A stretch of 64,000 bases of DNA from the NCBI GenBank assembly GCA_023055425.1, contig JALGPY010000014.1:14220501-14284500 (forward strand), in the 5' to 3' direction. Of this stretch, positions 20,897 to 31,782 are shown piece after piece. Numbering within the stretch: position 1 is the first letter of the stretch; the number at the start of each line of letters is the position of its first letter. A program made the translations under genes and the position numbers. The notes under the pieces were generated by a model. That model ran no database searches. It was not told the DNA's origin and saw only the letters and a program-made list of their open reading frames with translations. This DNA is from Linanthus parryae (taxonomy: Eukaryota > Streptophyta > Magnoliopsida > Ericales > Polemoniaceae).

Positions 20897-23800
20897 ATGG
20901 CTCCCAAAAAGTTTAACAAAGAGGCTGTTGAGTTGCCGGAACTCCCCAGGGATCTTTGGTGCAAAGCCCCACATCTGGGCGGTGATGACTTTTTCTTGGC
21001 TACTATCTATGGTACCGCCCTTGAAGAGACCTCTTCTGAAAACGCTTTACAACTGATTCCCGAACCTAACAGGGATGATTGGGATTTAGCAGGCACCCAA
21101 GATGTTCAGAGGCTCGGCCTCGAAGCCGGCCTATATCCATTCACTGACCTCTTCTTCCAGGCCTTCTCAGAGAGACTCCACTGGATGGAGGAATGAAGTG
21201 AGTATGTTCTGGATCACTATGAGGATACACTAACGAAATTTGGTGTCTATCATGCCATTCGCGCGACTAAAGGTCTCAACGTAAAAGTTGACCAAGACAT
21301 GTTAAGAGTCTTATCTTCTCAGTACTCCAAGAAGACCCATTCATTTCATTTCTCTTCTTTTGAAGCTGCACCTACCCTCGAAGATGTGAAGGTTCTATTA
21401 ATACTTCCCAGTATGGTAGGCTTCAATCCATTGGATGAGTTGGCAGGCGATGAGGAACTCACCCTCTTCTCGCAAATGCAAGCATGTATCACGGATATGA
21501 AGAAAGCTTCCACAAGATGGGCGCCTGATGCGACCAAACCATGGGATAATTTTATGTCCGTCTCCTCTGGTGCGAAAAACATATGGTCGAAGTGGATCAT
21601 GTACTTATTCCGGGATTACACTAAGCCCGCGCTTATCCAGCAGTTGGAGAAAGTCGAGAACGCGATAATTGGCACCGAGGGGGGAGGTGCTGAATGGACT
21701 TTGTGCGTCTTCTTGTGCGTTTGATTATCAAGGTATCTAATAGACGGGTGTCCGCGGGATGGGGTTTATTTCCATGTGCTCCCTCTTGCAGTGAAGCTCG
21801 CGCTTGGTAAGAATATTGCCTCAGGGTCGTTTGTCTTAGGCTCTTTATATTACCGACTGGACCTGGCCGTGACCCATGTTGAGCATTCACAAGGCAGAGT
21901 CGACGTTGTCTCTTTTGTCAATCTGTCTATGTGGGTTTTTGAACGGTGGCCCTCATACGCTCCGATCCCTTCTGAGGTGGAGATATGGAACACGCCCAAC
22001 TCCCAACAGCAACACAAGTGTTCCCGGTCATGGCGCTGGTTTAAGACTAGGGGAACTCGCCGCGTCTTTTCTTTGTTATGCGACGACCCTCGTTTTTTCA
22101 TAACCAGGCCTTACACCATCCCATTGGGTGATATTTTTTTCTTGGAAAACATGTACCCCGAAGAGGAGACCCCATTCTCGTCTAAACACATTACTCAAGG
22201 ATCTCGGTGCTATGGGAGGTATGTGAACTAGTGCCGCAGAGGATATTTACCTTCCTTGGTTGAGTATGCGCCCGGCTCCGAGTCTTGCAACTACAAGAGC
22301 ATAGCAGTTCACTATGATTCGCTCCGCGTGAGTCCCCAGTTATGCTTCGATGCCATCGCGCCACCCTTATGGCCCGACTCTATTGTTAAAGGCTGTTATA
22401 ATTGGGTGCTCTATGGGAAGAGCAATGACCTGCTTACTGCTGCACTCCCACTTACTCAACCCTCTAGAGAACGACAAGGACAGCTTACACCAAGTTGGGT
22501 GTCCTTCCAGAATACCCAAGCTCGCCACCTGGTGAGGTGTCAAGCCCAGCTTCAGGCCAGTAAAGCTCCCACGCTCTTAGTAAAGGATTAGCCCTTCAAG
22601 TCAACCCGTACCCGAGGTGCGACTCAGTATGGCTACTATTCCTTGTTGGATAGAGGTCACCATATGCGTGCGCAAATGATCCTTGATGAGAAGACTGCCA
22701 TTGTCAAGCAGAACTCTCTCGACGCGAGGACCCAATACGCAATGAGCTTTAAACGAGTATGTACAAATTCATTAACTCTCCTTTCTTATTTATCAGCTTC
22801 TTGGGATTCTTACTCCTTTCCTTTTTCTATAACAGTGCTGCTTGAGACGTTTCGCATCAGGGGATCACAGCGAGAGCTTACTTGATGACTGCCGTGCGAA
22901 GAAGGCAAAGCCCGATAACATCATTACTCCAGAGATGCCCATGGACGACAAGATCCATAAGCCTATCTCGGATAAACGCGAGGCCTTCCTCGTGCCGCAC
23001 GTTAAAGGGATGAAAAAGAGAAATACAAGAACTTCCGCGACCGATGATCTGGTGTCTCAACAAACCAAACGCCCGCGAAGTGAGCCTGTGCCTGAAGAGG
23101 CTGCTCAAACAGAGATAGCCCCCTCTCCAAAGGAAGCCTCTCCTGCAAAGAAGGTCACCAGAACGAATTCATTCAAAATGAGAGAAGGTAGCAAAACCGT
23201 TCTCTTGTTAGGCTTGCTTATGGTTTCCTTTATTCTCAACGATTGTTCTGTTTATAGGGAGTGATAGTCCCACCCAAGAGACAGCTGTTTTGACGAAGAC
23301 GCTATCGAAGAATCGAGGATTGTGGCTGAAGAGAAAGAGAGGAAATACAAGGAAGAAGATGATCGTCAGATCCAGGATGCCCTGGAGAAAAGTGTTGTAG
23401 AACAAGCTTCATCCAAAAGGCTTTCTTCTCACCGACCCAGAGTCCAACCAGTGCAAACTCGCTCCACTATCTCCCAGCTGCAACAAGCACAAATAGATCT
23501 CCATGAGCTCACCGGCGATGAAGATGAAGAAGGTACGATTTTTAAGTTTGCACTGTCACATCATGAACTTATCTTGAATGCAATGCATCATGGAGTCTCT
23601 AGTCATGATATTCGCAGATGGTTAAGGGATCAGTGTGGGGAAATCTCTAAAACATCCACCTCCTTAGCACCATCATGCTTCATGTTTGTCTTCATATCAC
23701 AGTAGAGACTTACTTCATACTTCAGGTCATTCAAAATCCAAAGGAGTTGACGATAATCTCTGCACGGATACTTCATATGAGCCTGGAAAAAGTGTGTTTT

Positions 23801-25335
23801 GTTATCATAGTCCTCTTAACCCTTCTGCTGGCCCTCGTTTATGAATAACTACGAATGCTTATTTTGTATGTAGATGCAGAGCCATTGATCCAGCGGTCTC
23901 GCAAGCTTCGAAGTGCCGTCGTTCGTGTGCCTCATTCCGTCATCGAGGCAAATCAAAGGGATGAAGTGACTGCAGTACCAGTAAAGCCAAGTACTGAGGT
24001 GATCGATCTTGAGAGCGAGCGCCTTGACTTCATCATGGAACAAGAGAAAGAGGAAGCAAATCTTCAGCAAGGGAAGAGATCCGTTGCTGGGGAAAAGAGT
24101 GCCCTTGAGCAAAACATGCCCCCCTCTTCTGAGGTTCCCTTGATCAAGACCTCTGTTGAGGCGACCCAACAAGTTCAGACTTCTGTAGAAGTAGTGGTTT
24201 CAACTTCCCCAACTTTTGGAACTTCTACAACTGATCAGGCGATGACTGATGTTCAACCACCCCTTCTTGGTACCAACGTTGCTGCAACTCTTGGGATGCA
24301 ACATAATGTCGCGCACAACAGTGTGCCAGGAGCGCCAGAGTCTGAGCCATGCACAAATGAAGCAAGGGAAAGGGACGAAGATGCGGTTATATCTGACCCA
24401 CCTTAAGATGTGGCTTCAAATACCAGTACTTTTGTTGCCACAACTGTGATGCCAATAAGTACCTCCCCTGCCGTACAACATACTTCTAGGGTTGTTGCGT
24501 TCCCAAAGGGCCCAAGTGAAAACTTTCCACCTCCCAGCATGAATATCAACGCTCCAAGCTTTGACTTTGATACACTTTTTATTGAAAATCCCTGGGAAGT
24601 GTGGGGCTCACAAATTACGGAACCAACTGCTGTTGAGGAACCTTTGCAATCCCTGAGGTGTACTTCGCGCGTGAAGCTCTAGCAGATCAAAGGCTGGCTG
24701 AGGCAGCTGCTTCTAGCTCGCAAACAGCGACGCCTATTGCTTCACTTCAGCAGATCGTTGAAGGGAATGGTAAGCCCATTCCTTTCTTTGTTCATTAATG
24801 CATGATCTCATATTTTTTTACTAAGTGCTTTGCCTTCATCTTCGCTTGTGTAGACATCGATCATGCTTGCCTCGAATGGCTTATGAAGGATCGCATATCA
24901 TACCCAGCCACGTAAACAAGGGTGTTGCAGCTGGTGCCATAGGATAGAGGGGATTTCTTTAAATAGATGACTGCTCTTTTGGAAAGAGTGCAGAAGATAA
25001 CTCCCGCAAGCACCTCCGCTGCCAGCGCCGAAAGCCTCCTTGTGAGCGTGAAGAAGCTTCAACAACTCGCGGCAAGGAAGTTGGACTTGAGTTTCCTTGT
25101 GGAAAGGTTGACCAGGGTCAACAATTCTGCTCGAATCAGGTCCGAGTATTCCAACTTTGCCAAGGAGAAGGCCATTCTCAAGGCGCGCAAGGCGGAACTG
25201 GAGAAATCCATCATAGAATTTCAAGAAGCTGCGTAGTGCCATGAGAACAACAAGGCTCGGCTGGAGCAGCTGGCTGCTAACTGCATCAAGCTGTCAGCTG
25301 GAGATTCTCTCCTCATAGATCTGTTCGCAGATTAA
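20897..25335 (+). pseudogene. GypA antisense gene (plant-mobile-domain-like), five-exon pseudogene
   Basis: Homologue of the intact GypB antisense gene at 45221-49512. Inferred exons: 20897-22756, 22836-23187, 23258-23791, 23874-24769 and 24854-25335, with GT-AG introns of 70-84 bp at the same places and phases (0,1,1,1). Exon 1 keeps one frame for 620 codons but has stops at 21194, 21722, 22229 and 22589; the first three replace Trp codons kept in GypB. Shared blocks include HSFHFSSFEAAPTLEDVK, LPLAVKLALG, MWVFERWPSYAP, RRFASGD, GVSSHDIRRWL and NPWEVWGSQ. Exons 3 to 5 have frameshifts or stops, and exon 5 keeps a coiled-coil-like stretch. The domain call is by resemblance only. Confidence 0.82.
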
Positions 25336-25974
25336 TTCAAAAGCTCTCTTCTGAACTCTCTTTTTGATGTAATATTTTGCGCCTGTTATGGCTGCGAGGT
25401 TTTGTACCCTTTTGAACTGCTTTGCCAATTCCTGCGCGTATTTCTTCGCGCATGCCGAACATTTCTTTTGATATTTTCAACGTGCTTTTAATTGCTATTC
25501 TATCAGCCTATGAACTGTTTATGATTTGGTATTGTTCAGGAATGTGCTTGATTAACGTACTGCTATCTGGACAGAGGCTTACGCTCGCGTATTGTCGCTA
25601 TCTAGACATATAGGCTTACACTTGCGAATGATTTTTCTTATATAGGCAAATAAGCTTTTGTCTCGCCGCTATCTTAGGTAGATAGGCTTATGCGTGCATA
25701 TTGTGGCTAAAGTCACGTGGAATCATGTATGTGCCTGTTTGTGCTCAACCAAGCTCCTTCGCGAGACTTTTGGTGAACTGTGAATAATTTAATGCTTGAA
25801 AGACCCTCGTCCCCATAAGATGCCATTATTGCTTGGGTCATTGTACCGTCGTAGGCTTAAATAGGGTGTGCCCGTTACACGATAAGCCAAACCGTCATCA
25901 TTGCCTAGAGTTGCTGTGGCGTCATATGCTTTAATAGGGTCCTTGATTCTTGCCTATTTTCAAGGCATTGCTCA
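25336..25974. other. 3' flank of the antisense pseudogene with three worn array repeats
   Basis: After the antisense stop comes a CT-rich and TTTTTGATGTAATATT stretch that may be its 3' untranslated end. Between 25560 and 25700 three degraded copies of the GCTATCT...ATAGGCTT repeat are visible, the same motif as the main array at 26629. No gene. Confidence 0.5.
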
Positions 25975-26560
25975 CTCAGCCAGGAACTGAAGAGTCACCT
26001 CCTCCTGCGTGCTATATAAACGACTTCATTGCATCTGTGCCATTGACATGTAATATTTTGCCTTCTTTCTTCCCCAAATTCAAAACCAGGATCCAACAAC
26101 CATGCAACCTATTCTGAATTCTTGGCCTCCTTGGCGTTCCCTTCACTCGCTCTGGATCTCTAATTCTGTATGCGTCCTTTGTGCTATAGAAATGGCTCCC
26201 AAGAAATCCATGAGAGAAACCTTTGATTCACCCAAGCTTTTCAAGGTCGAGTGGTGTTCGTTCTCGTATCAGAGTTGGAACATATTTTCTTTAATCATGT
26301 TTGAGGAGGCCATCCTTGGTGGACCATCGTCGGGCGACACTTCGTCACTAGTGCTTGATCCTGAGAGTAATGAGCGAGGTGCACAATCAACTTTCTGCCC
26401 CATGAGCTGTTCTCCCATTTCTTCTTCACATTAGTAGCTCAGTATGTCAGAGGTATCGACAAGAGCTCTGTTTTGATCGAGGACGTCAATAATAGCTGCT
26501 AGTTAGTCGTAGCTAATTCTGTATTCTAGAGTCTTGTGTAGGAGTCTGCAACATTTTTTT
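25975..26560 (+). pseudogene. Second, shortened copy of the antisense promoter and gene start in GypA
   Basis: A TATA box TATATAAA (26013-26020) is preceded by GAAGAGTC and followed after about 170 bp by the acceptor-like GTGCTATAG and then ATGGCTCCCAAGAAATCC at 26192. The main antisense gene has TTTATAG then ATGGCTCCCAAAAAG. The frame runs 81 codons to 26434 and does not match the mobile-domain part. The tail near 26555 (GAACTCTTTTTGATGTA) resembles the 3' flank of the main gene near 25355. It looks like an internally deleted duplicate of the antisense gene. Whether it ever made a product is unknown. Confidence 0.55.
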
Positions 26561-26628
26561 GAGAACTCTTTTTGATGTATGGATTCTGTTTTCAAATTTT
26601 TCTTTCTTGTAAGCATCGCGTTTAGCGG

Positions 26629-27203
26629 CTATCTATATATATAGGCTTAAGCTCACATTTGGCTTTTATGTAAACATATTTTAATTCGCATTTGCCGCTA
26701 TCTAAATATATAGGCTTTATTTCGCATTTGCTACCTTCTAAATAGATAGGCTTTTATTCGCGTTTGCTGCTATCTAAACAGATATGCTTTAACTTTGTAT
26801 TCGCTGCTATCTGAACAGATAGGGTTTTATTCGCGTTTGCTGCTATCTAAACAGATAGGCTTTAACTTTGTATTCGCTGCTATCTAAACATATAGGCTTT
26901 TATTTCGTATTTGCTGCTATCTAAATAGATAGGATTTTATTCGCATTTGCTGCTATCTAAACAGATAGGCTTGAACTTTGTATTCGCTGCTATCTAAACA
27001 GATACGCTTTTATTTTGCGTGTGCTGCTATCTAAACAGACAGGCTTTAGCTTTGTATTTGCTGCTATCTAAACAGATAGGCTTTAATTTCGCATGTGCTG
27101 CTATCTAAACATATATGCTTTAGCTTTGTATTTGCTGCTATCTAAACAGATAGGCTTTTAATCCGCGTATGCTGCTATATAAACAGATAGGCTTTAGCTT
27201 TGT
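26629..27203. repeat. GypA tandem array, about 15 units of 36-42 bp
   Basis: Unit like TGCTATCTAAACAGATAGGC plus TTTAACTTTGTATTCGC. Each unit contains the inverted repeat GCTATCT...AGATAGGC able to form a hairpin. The left units are more worn. The array lies between the pol 3' end (27399, minus) and the antisense unit (plus), so both transcription units point into it. Tat elements are known to carry tandem repeats in this 3' region. Confidence 0.85.
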
Positions 27204-27398
27204 AGTTTCAGTGCGAAAAATTGTCATTTTATAAGTAAGAAGCAATAATGGAATGAAGCTTTGCAACGGATAAAGGAGATCTCATATGGGAGAGTTATTA
27301 TCATTGATTAGGTCCTCATATGGGAGGATGTAGGAACATATATAATGTGAATGCGAAGCTAAAACATAAAGAGAAGGCAAATAGTACCTTTTGAGCCA

Positions 27399-29066
27399 TC
27401 ACATGTTGATTGGTGTGGGCGTAGTGGTTGTCCCGTGGTATCGCAGGATGTTGCAATAGCCACTATCAAACACTTCCTTGACCTCCAAAGGTCCTTCCCA
27501 ATTGGCAGCGAATTCGGGATTAGTTGCTTCGCGCATGCAATGGTCGGAAGCTCGTAGGACCAAGTCCCCTACTGCAAAGTCCCGATGCTGGACAATTTTG
27601 TTGTAGGCTCGCGAGATCCTTTCTTTGTACTTGGTGTTCGTTTTCTTAACTAAATAACGCCTTTCTTCGAGCAGAATGAGGTCATGTTCGCGCTCGTTTT
27701 CGTACAAGGCACTGAAGGCTAGCCTTGCAGAGTTTATCTTCACCTCAGCGGGAACCACTGCTTCAGCTCCATAACAAAGCAGAAATGGAGAAGTCCCAAT
27801 AGGAGTTCTTGGTGACGTTCGATATGCCCAAAGTGCTGTTCCCAGAGAATCGACCCACTTTTTATGGTCACCTACGACCATCTTACTCAGTATTCTGAGC
27901 AGCGTCTTGTTCGTGGCCTCTGCTTATCCATTCACTTTTGGATAATAAGGTGTCGAGCATACCTGCCTTACATTGTACTCCATTAGCTTCGAAGCCACTT
28001 GCCGATTAATGAAAGGAGTTCCATTGTCTGACAGGATAGTGTTGGGAATCCCAAAGCGATTGATAATGTTCTCCAGTATGAACTTGACCACATCTGCTGC
28101 GTTTGCTGTCTTGAGAGGGACTGCCTCAACCCATTTGGTGTATTGCTCCACTCCGGTAAGTATGAACTGGTTCTCGCGCGAAGACGGTCGGATAGGTCCA
28201 ATGAAATCCAAGCACCAAGTGTTGAATGGCCAGGGAGTTCCTAACGCGTGCAAGTCAACTGATGGGGCATGGACCAGGTTACCATGGAATTGGCATTGCT
28301 GGCATCTCCTGACCTTCGCGCGACAATCAGCCTCCATGGTTAGCCAAAAGTAACCGACAGTTAGGAGCTGCCTACACAACTTCGCGCCTCCTTTGTGCTC
28401 CACTTGATGGGACATCTCCATGACTTCCTGGATTTCTCGCCCATTTAGGCGTTTGAGTAGGTTCCCATTGTGCCCTTTTCGCCAGAGCAGATTCTCTTGC
28501 AATACGTACCGAGCCGCTTTTCTCTTAAGTTTGTCAGCTTCCCTTCTGTCATTCGGTAAGATCCCGTCCTGCAGATAGTCGATTATGGGTTTTCGCCAAT
28601 CCTGCTCCTCAATTGCAGCAACTTCTAGGGAATCCTTTATCAGCGCGCATTTTCCACAGTTGCTTTGTATGATGGCGGCGAAATATGCCATTTGAGGCCA
28701 GTGGATCTCATATCTCTGCGCCTTTCTGTAGATGAAGATCTCATTTTCTCTGCACGAGTACTGATGGATCTTTTCCGAGGTTTCCAGTCCTTCCTCTTCT
28801 GTTATGCAACACATCAGAATTCCCCCAAGGCCTTTGTAGTACTGCAGATTGTCATGTATGCAAAACCCTTTTGTGGAAACCCAACTTTCCTTGCTCGTGC
28901 CCTCGGCTATTGCGCGCATAATGGGCTTTCTCCAGTCTGTCTCGTCTGCAGATTCTTCTTCGCATAGCTCTTTTACCAAAGATGGAGTTGCCTTGACCTC
29001 GATTGAGATTTTTGCCGAGCACTTATCGAAGCTGATTATGGATCCCAAAGTAGCCAGTGCATCCAC
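27399..29066 (-). pseudogene. GypA integrase and end of second RNase H region
   Basis: Same frame as the upstream RNase H and RT parts. Zinc region HQVEHKGGAKLCRQLL and CQQCQFHG; integrase core LDFIGPI, LSDNGTPF and a later acidic site after a TAA near 27928 that replaces the Gln codon present in GypB. The C-terminal part includes AVGDLVLRASDHCMREAT and NWEGPLEVKEVF. The first two catalytic aspartates look intact, unlike GypB, where the second is Asn. The family integrates element DNA into the chromosome. Confidence 0.88.
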
Positions 29067-29069
29067 GTG

Positions 29070-29796
29070 TCAGTTATCAGATCGTGGAGTGTGCTCGTAC
29101 GTGACAGAGTCGAACATATGTACCAGCTTCTGCACTATTGACCTATATTTCAGCGAGTTAATCTCTTTCAACGCGTACTCCCCCGAGGCTTGCTTTACTA
29201 TGAGCTTGGAATCCCCCATTATGATGAGATTCTGGACCTCCAAAGTTTTTTCAGCAAGTATTCCTGCTATCAGAGCCTCATACTCAGCTTCATTATTGGT
29301 CACCGCGAAGTCTAGTTTGGTCGACATCTGGATGACCTCCTGATCACGCTTGATCAACACCACTCCAATTCTGCCTCCAGAACTTGTGGATGAACCGTCA
29401 AATTGCAGCCTCCAATAGAGGTTGTTGATCTCGTATATTTCCGGCCCTTCGAATTCCTCCTCTGCTAGAGGCTTGCAACTTTCATCCGGGAACTGGGCCA
29501 ACAAGTCCACCAGTGCCTGCGATTTAATGGATTTTGGTCGCGCATAAACTATGTCATACTTGGAAATGGTCATGTACCACTTGGCCAATCTCCCAGAAGG
29601 AGGAGAGTGTCCCAACATATAACGAATAGGATCGTTCTTTCTAATGATAACCACTTTATGGGAAGCGAAATAGTGCTTTAAATTTTCAATGGCAAAAAAT
29701 AAAGCAAGGTAGTGGCGTTCGATATCTGTATACCTGGATTCTGCAGACTGAATCATACGCGAGATGTAGTACACTGGCATTTCCTGTCCCTCGAAT
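29070..29796 (-). pseudogene. GypA RNase H and second (archaeal-type) RNase H
   Basis: Starts after a TAG near 29797 in the frame of RT. First part: PVYYISRMIQSAESRYTDIE, the end of the gypsy RNase H and connection. Second part: LQFDGSSTSSGGRIGVVL, NNEAEYEALIAG and MGDSKLIVKQASGEY, an RNase H fold with its acidic residues, as in Tat elements. A TGA at 29070-29072 replaces an Arg codon kept in GypB, consistent with CGA to TGA. Confidence 0.88.
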
Positions 29797-29798
29797 TC

Positions 29799-31107
29799 CT
29801 AAGCTAGCAACGCCCCAATGGATTTCTTTGTTGAGGTTAGGTACAACAGCAGAGGCGAATCCAGTTGAGGTGCGATCATAACCCTTGGAGATGTCAATAA
29901 CTTATTCAATTTCTCAAACGCTGCTTGATGTTCCTCTATCCATACGAACGTCGCATTCTTTTTAAGCAGACTGCCAAAGCAGAAGGTCATCTCCGCAATG
30001 GCTGGTATGAATCTTCTTAGGTAGGACAATTTCCCCTGAAATGTCTTCAAATTACTCTGAGATTCTGGCGTAGGCAGGTTGGTGATGGCTGAAATTTTCG
30101 CGGGGTCGGGCTCAATCCCATGCCAGTGGATTACGCATCCTAAGAATTTTCCCGAGATTACCCCGAATGCGCACTTCATGGGGTTTATCTTCTGCTGGTA
30201 AGCTCGGCATCTGTCAAAGACTTTTCTTAAGTCCTTCCAATGGTCATTCTTCTTCCTGGATTTGACCACCAAATTATCCACATAGAACTCGACCTCCTGA
30301 TGCATCATGTCATGGAACAACGCCATCATTGCACGTTGATAAGTGGCGCCCCCGTTCTTGAGACCAAACGACATAACCGTGTAATTGAAGACTCCCACAA
30401 GCGTGATGAAAGCTATCTTTTTTGCGTCTTCTGGGTCCATTTTGATCTGGTTGTAACCGCTAAATCCGTCCATGAAGCTGAATATTTCATGTCCTGCAGT
30501 AGGGTCGATCAGAAGGTCTATGTTGGGCAGCGGGAAATCATCCTTTGGGCAGAACTTGTTCAGATCCCTGAAATCAACACAAACACGGAGACTGTTATTT
30601 TTTCTTCAAGAGAGGCACTATATTGGCGAGCCAGGTGGGATGGTGATTGGGCTCGATGAACTTGGCATTAAGCAACTTTACTATCTCATCCTTTATCTTG
30701 AGGTTGATCTCCGGGCGGAAATTCCTCGCACTTTGCTTTACGGGTTTCGAGCCTGGGATGACATCCAATCTATGCATGGTGATGGCTTGGTCTAGACCTG
30801 GCATTTTGTCGTAATCCCATGCGAAAACATCTTTGTATTCCTTCAGCAGGTTGAGAAATTCTTGTTCCTCCTCGTTATAAAGGTCCGCACTCAAGAAGAC
30901 CGGCCTTTTATTTTATGCCGTCGGGCATAGGAATACCTCCTTTAGATCTTGCCTCTGAGGTTTTGGGCGATCCTCCATGCATTCAGGGGCCTCCTGCAGT
31001 TCTTCCATCAGTACCCCCTCTTTATCTTTGCCGGACGCTTCTGCCAGCTCACAAATTTGCTCAGGGACATCTTCGATGGAACGGGTCAAAGATGACCCCC
31101 CGAGCCT
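29799..31107 (-). pseudogene. GypA reverse transcriptase
   Basis: N-terminal part 30595-31107 lies in the same frame as the protease but is separated by the UGA at 31108-31110 and has a second stop (TAA) near 30915. It shows FAWDYDKMPGLD, PGSKPVKQSARNFRPE and EPNHHPTWLANIV. A one-base change in an A run near 30600 shifts the frame; RT continues at 30473 with DGFSGYNQIKMDPEDA, FGLKNGGATYQRAM and YVDN. The catalytic YVDD is therefore YVDN, which should abolish polymerisation. Then GKLSYLRRFIPAIAE. Confidence 0.88.
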
Positions 31108-31110
31108 TCA
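31108..31110 (-). other. In-frame UGA between GypA protease and RT
   Basis: The UGA follows KKCYCI and is followed by AGG. The frame continues with recognisable homology to the GypB linker (for example EAPECMEDRPKPQ) into RT. GypB has the same stop at 38731-38733. Confidence 0.75.
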
Positions 31111-31782
31111 GATGCAGTAGCACTTCTTCCCGTTAGAGTAAAAGCTGCTCACCTGTTTGCCCTTGTTGTTGTGTTCTACAACCCTCTCCAGGGTGTATAC
31201 GTTCTTCTTGCTATAAGTTACTTTGGGAGCTTCTTCCCGCACGGGCTGCTTTCCCTTTGGCTCCTCACGCATTACCATCACCCCAGCTGGTGATTGGTCC
31301 TTGATGTCCTCCCATATGGGCAACATAGTTGATTTAAACGGAGCTGGAGTGGCCTCATCCGCCATCTCCGTAAACCACACTGCTTCAGACAAGTGTGCCT
31401 CTTCCAAGTTGAAAGGATTCACCGAAGCAGGTATTGCGACCACTCTGTCTTTCCAAATGGCCTTCATCATCTGATGTGCGGTAGAAGGAACATCATCAAA
31501 ACGGTGTATCCATGCTCGCCCGATGATCATGTGATAGGTGGTATTGGCGTCGATGACATGAAACTTAGCAGCACACCTAATCTGAGCAATCTAGATCCCT
31601 AGTCGAATCCAGCCAACAGTCGTTCTGAGTCGCTTCCGAAGCCCATCAATGGTGATGGCTTCTTAACGATTTTGTTGTGAGGGATTCCTGCCAGTTCCAA
31701 GGTACTGAGTGGAATCACGTTCACTGCGGCTCCGCCGTCAACAAAAGCCCTCTTGAATTCAACCTCGTTGACTACTGCCGTC
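31108..31782 (-). pseudogene. GypA protease, 3' part
   Basis: Read from 31782 down, directly beside the Athila insertion. The protease motif FVDGGAAVNV (near 31720-31745) has the D-G-G form also seen in GypB, followed by LAGIPHNKIVKKPSPLMGFGSDS, a TAG near 31590, and the open part 31530-31108 with GRAWIHRFDDVPSTAHQMMKA and SFYSNGKKCYCI. It ends in UGA, then AGG, exactly as GypB does. Confidence 0.85.
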
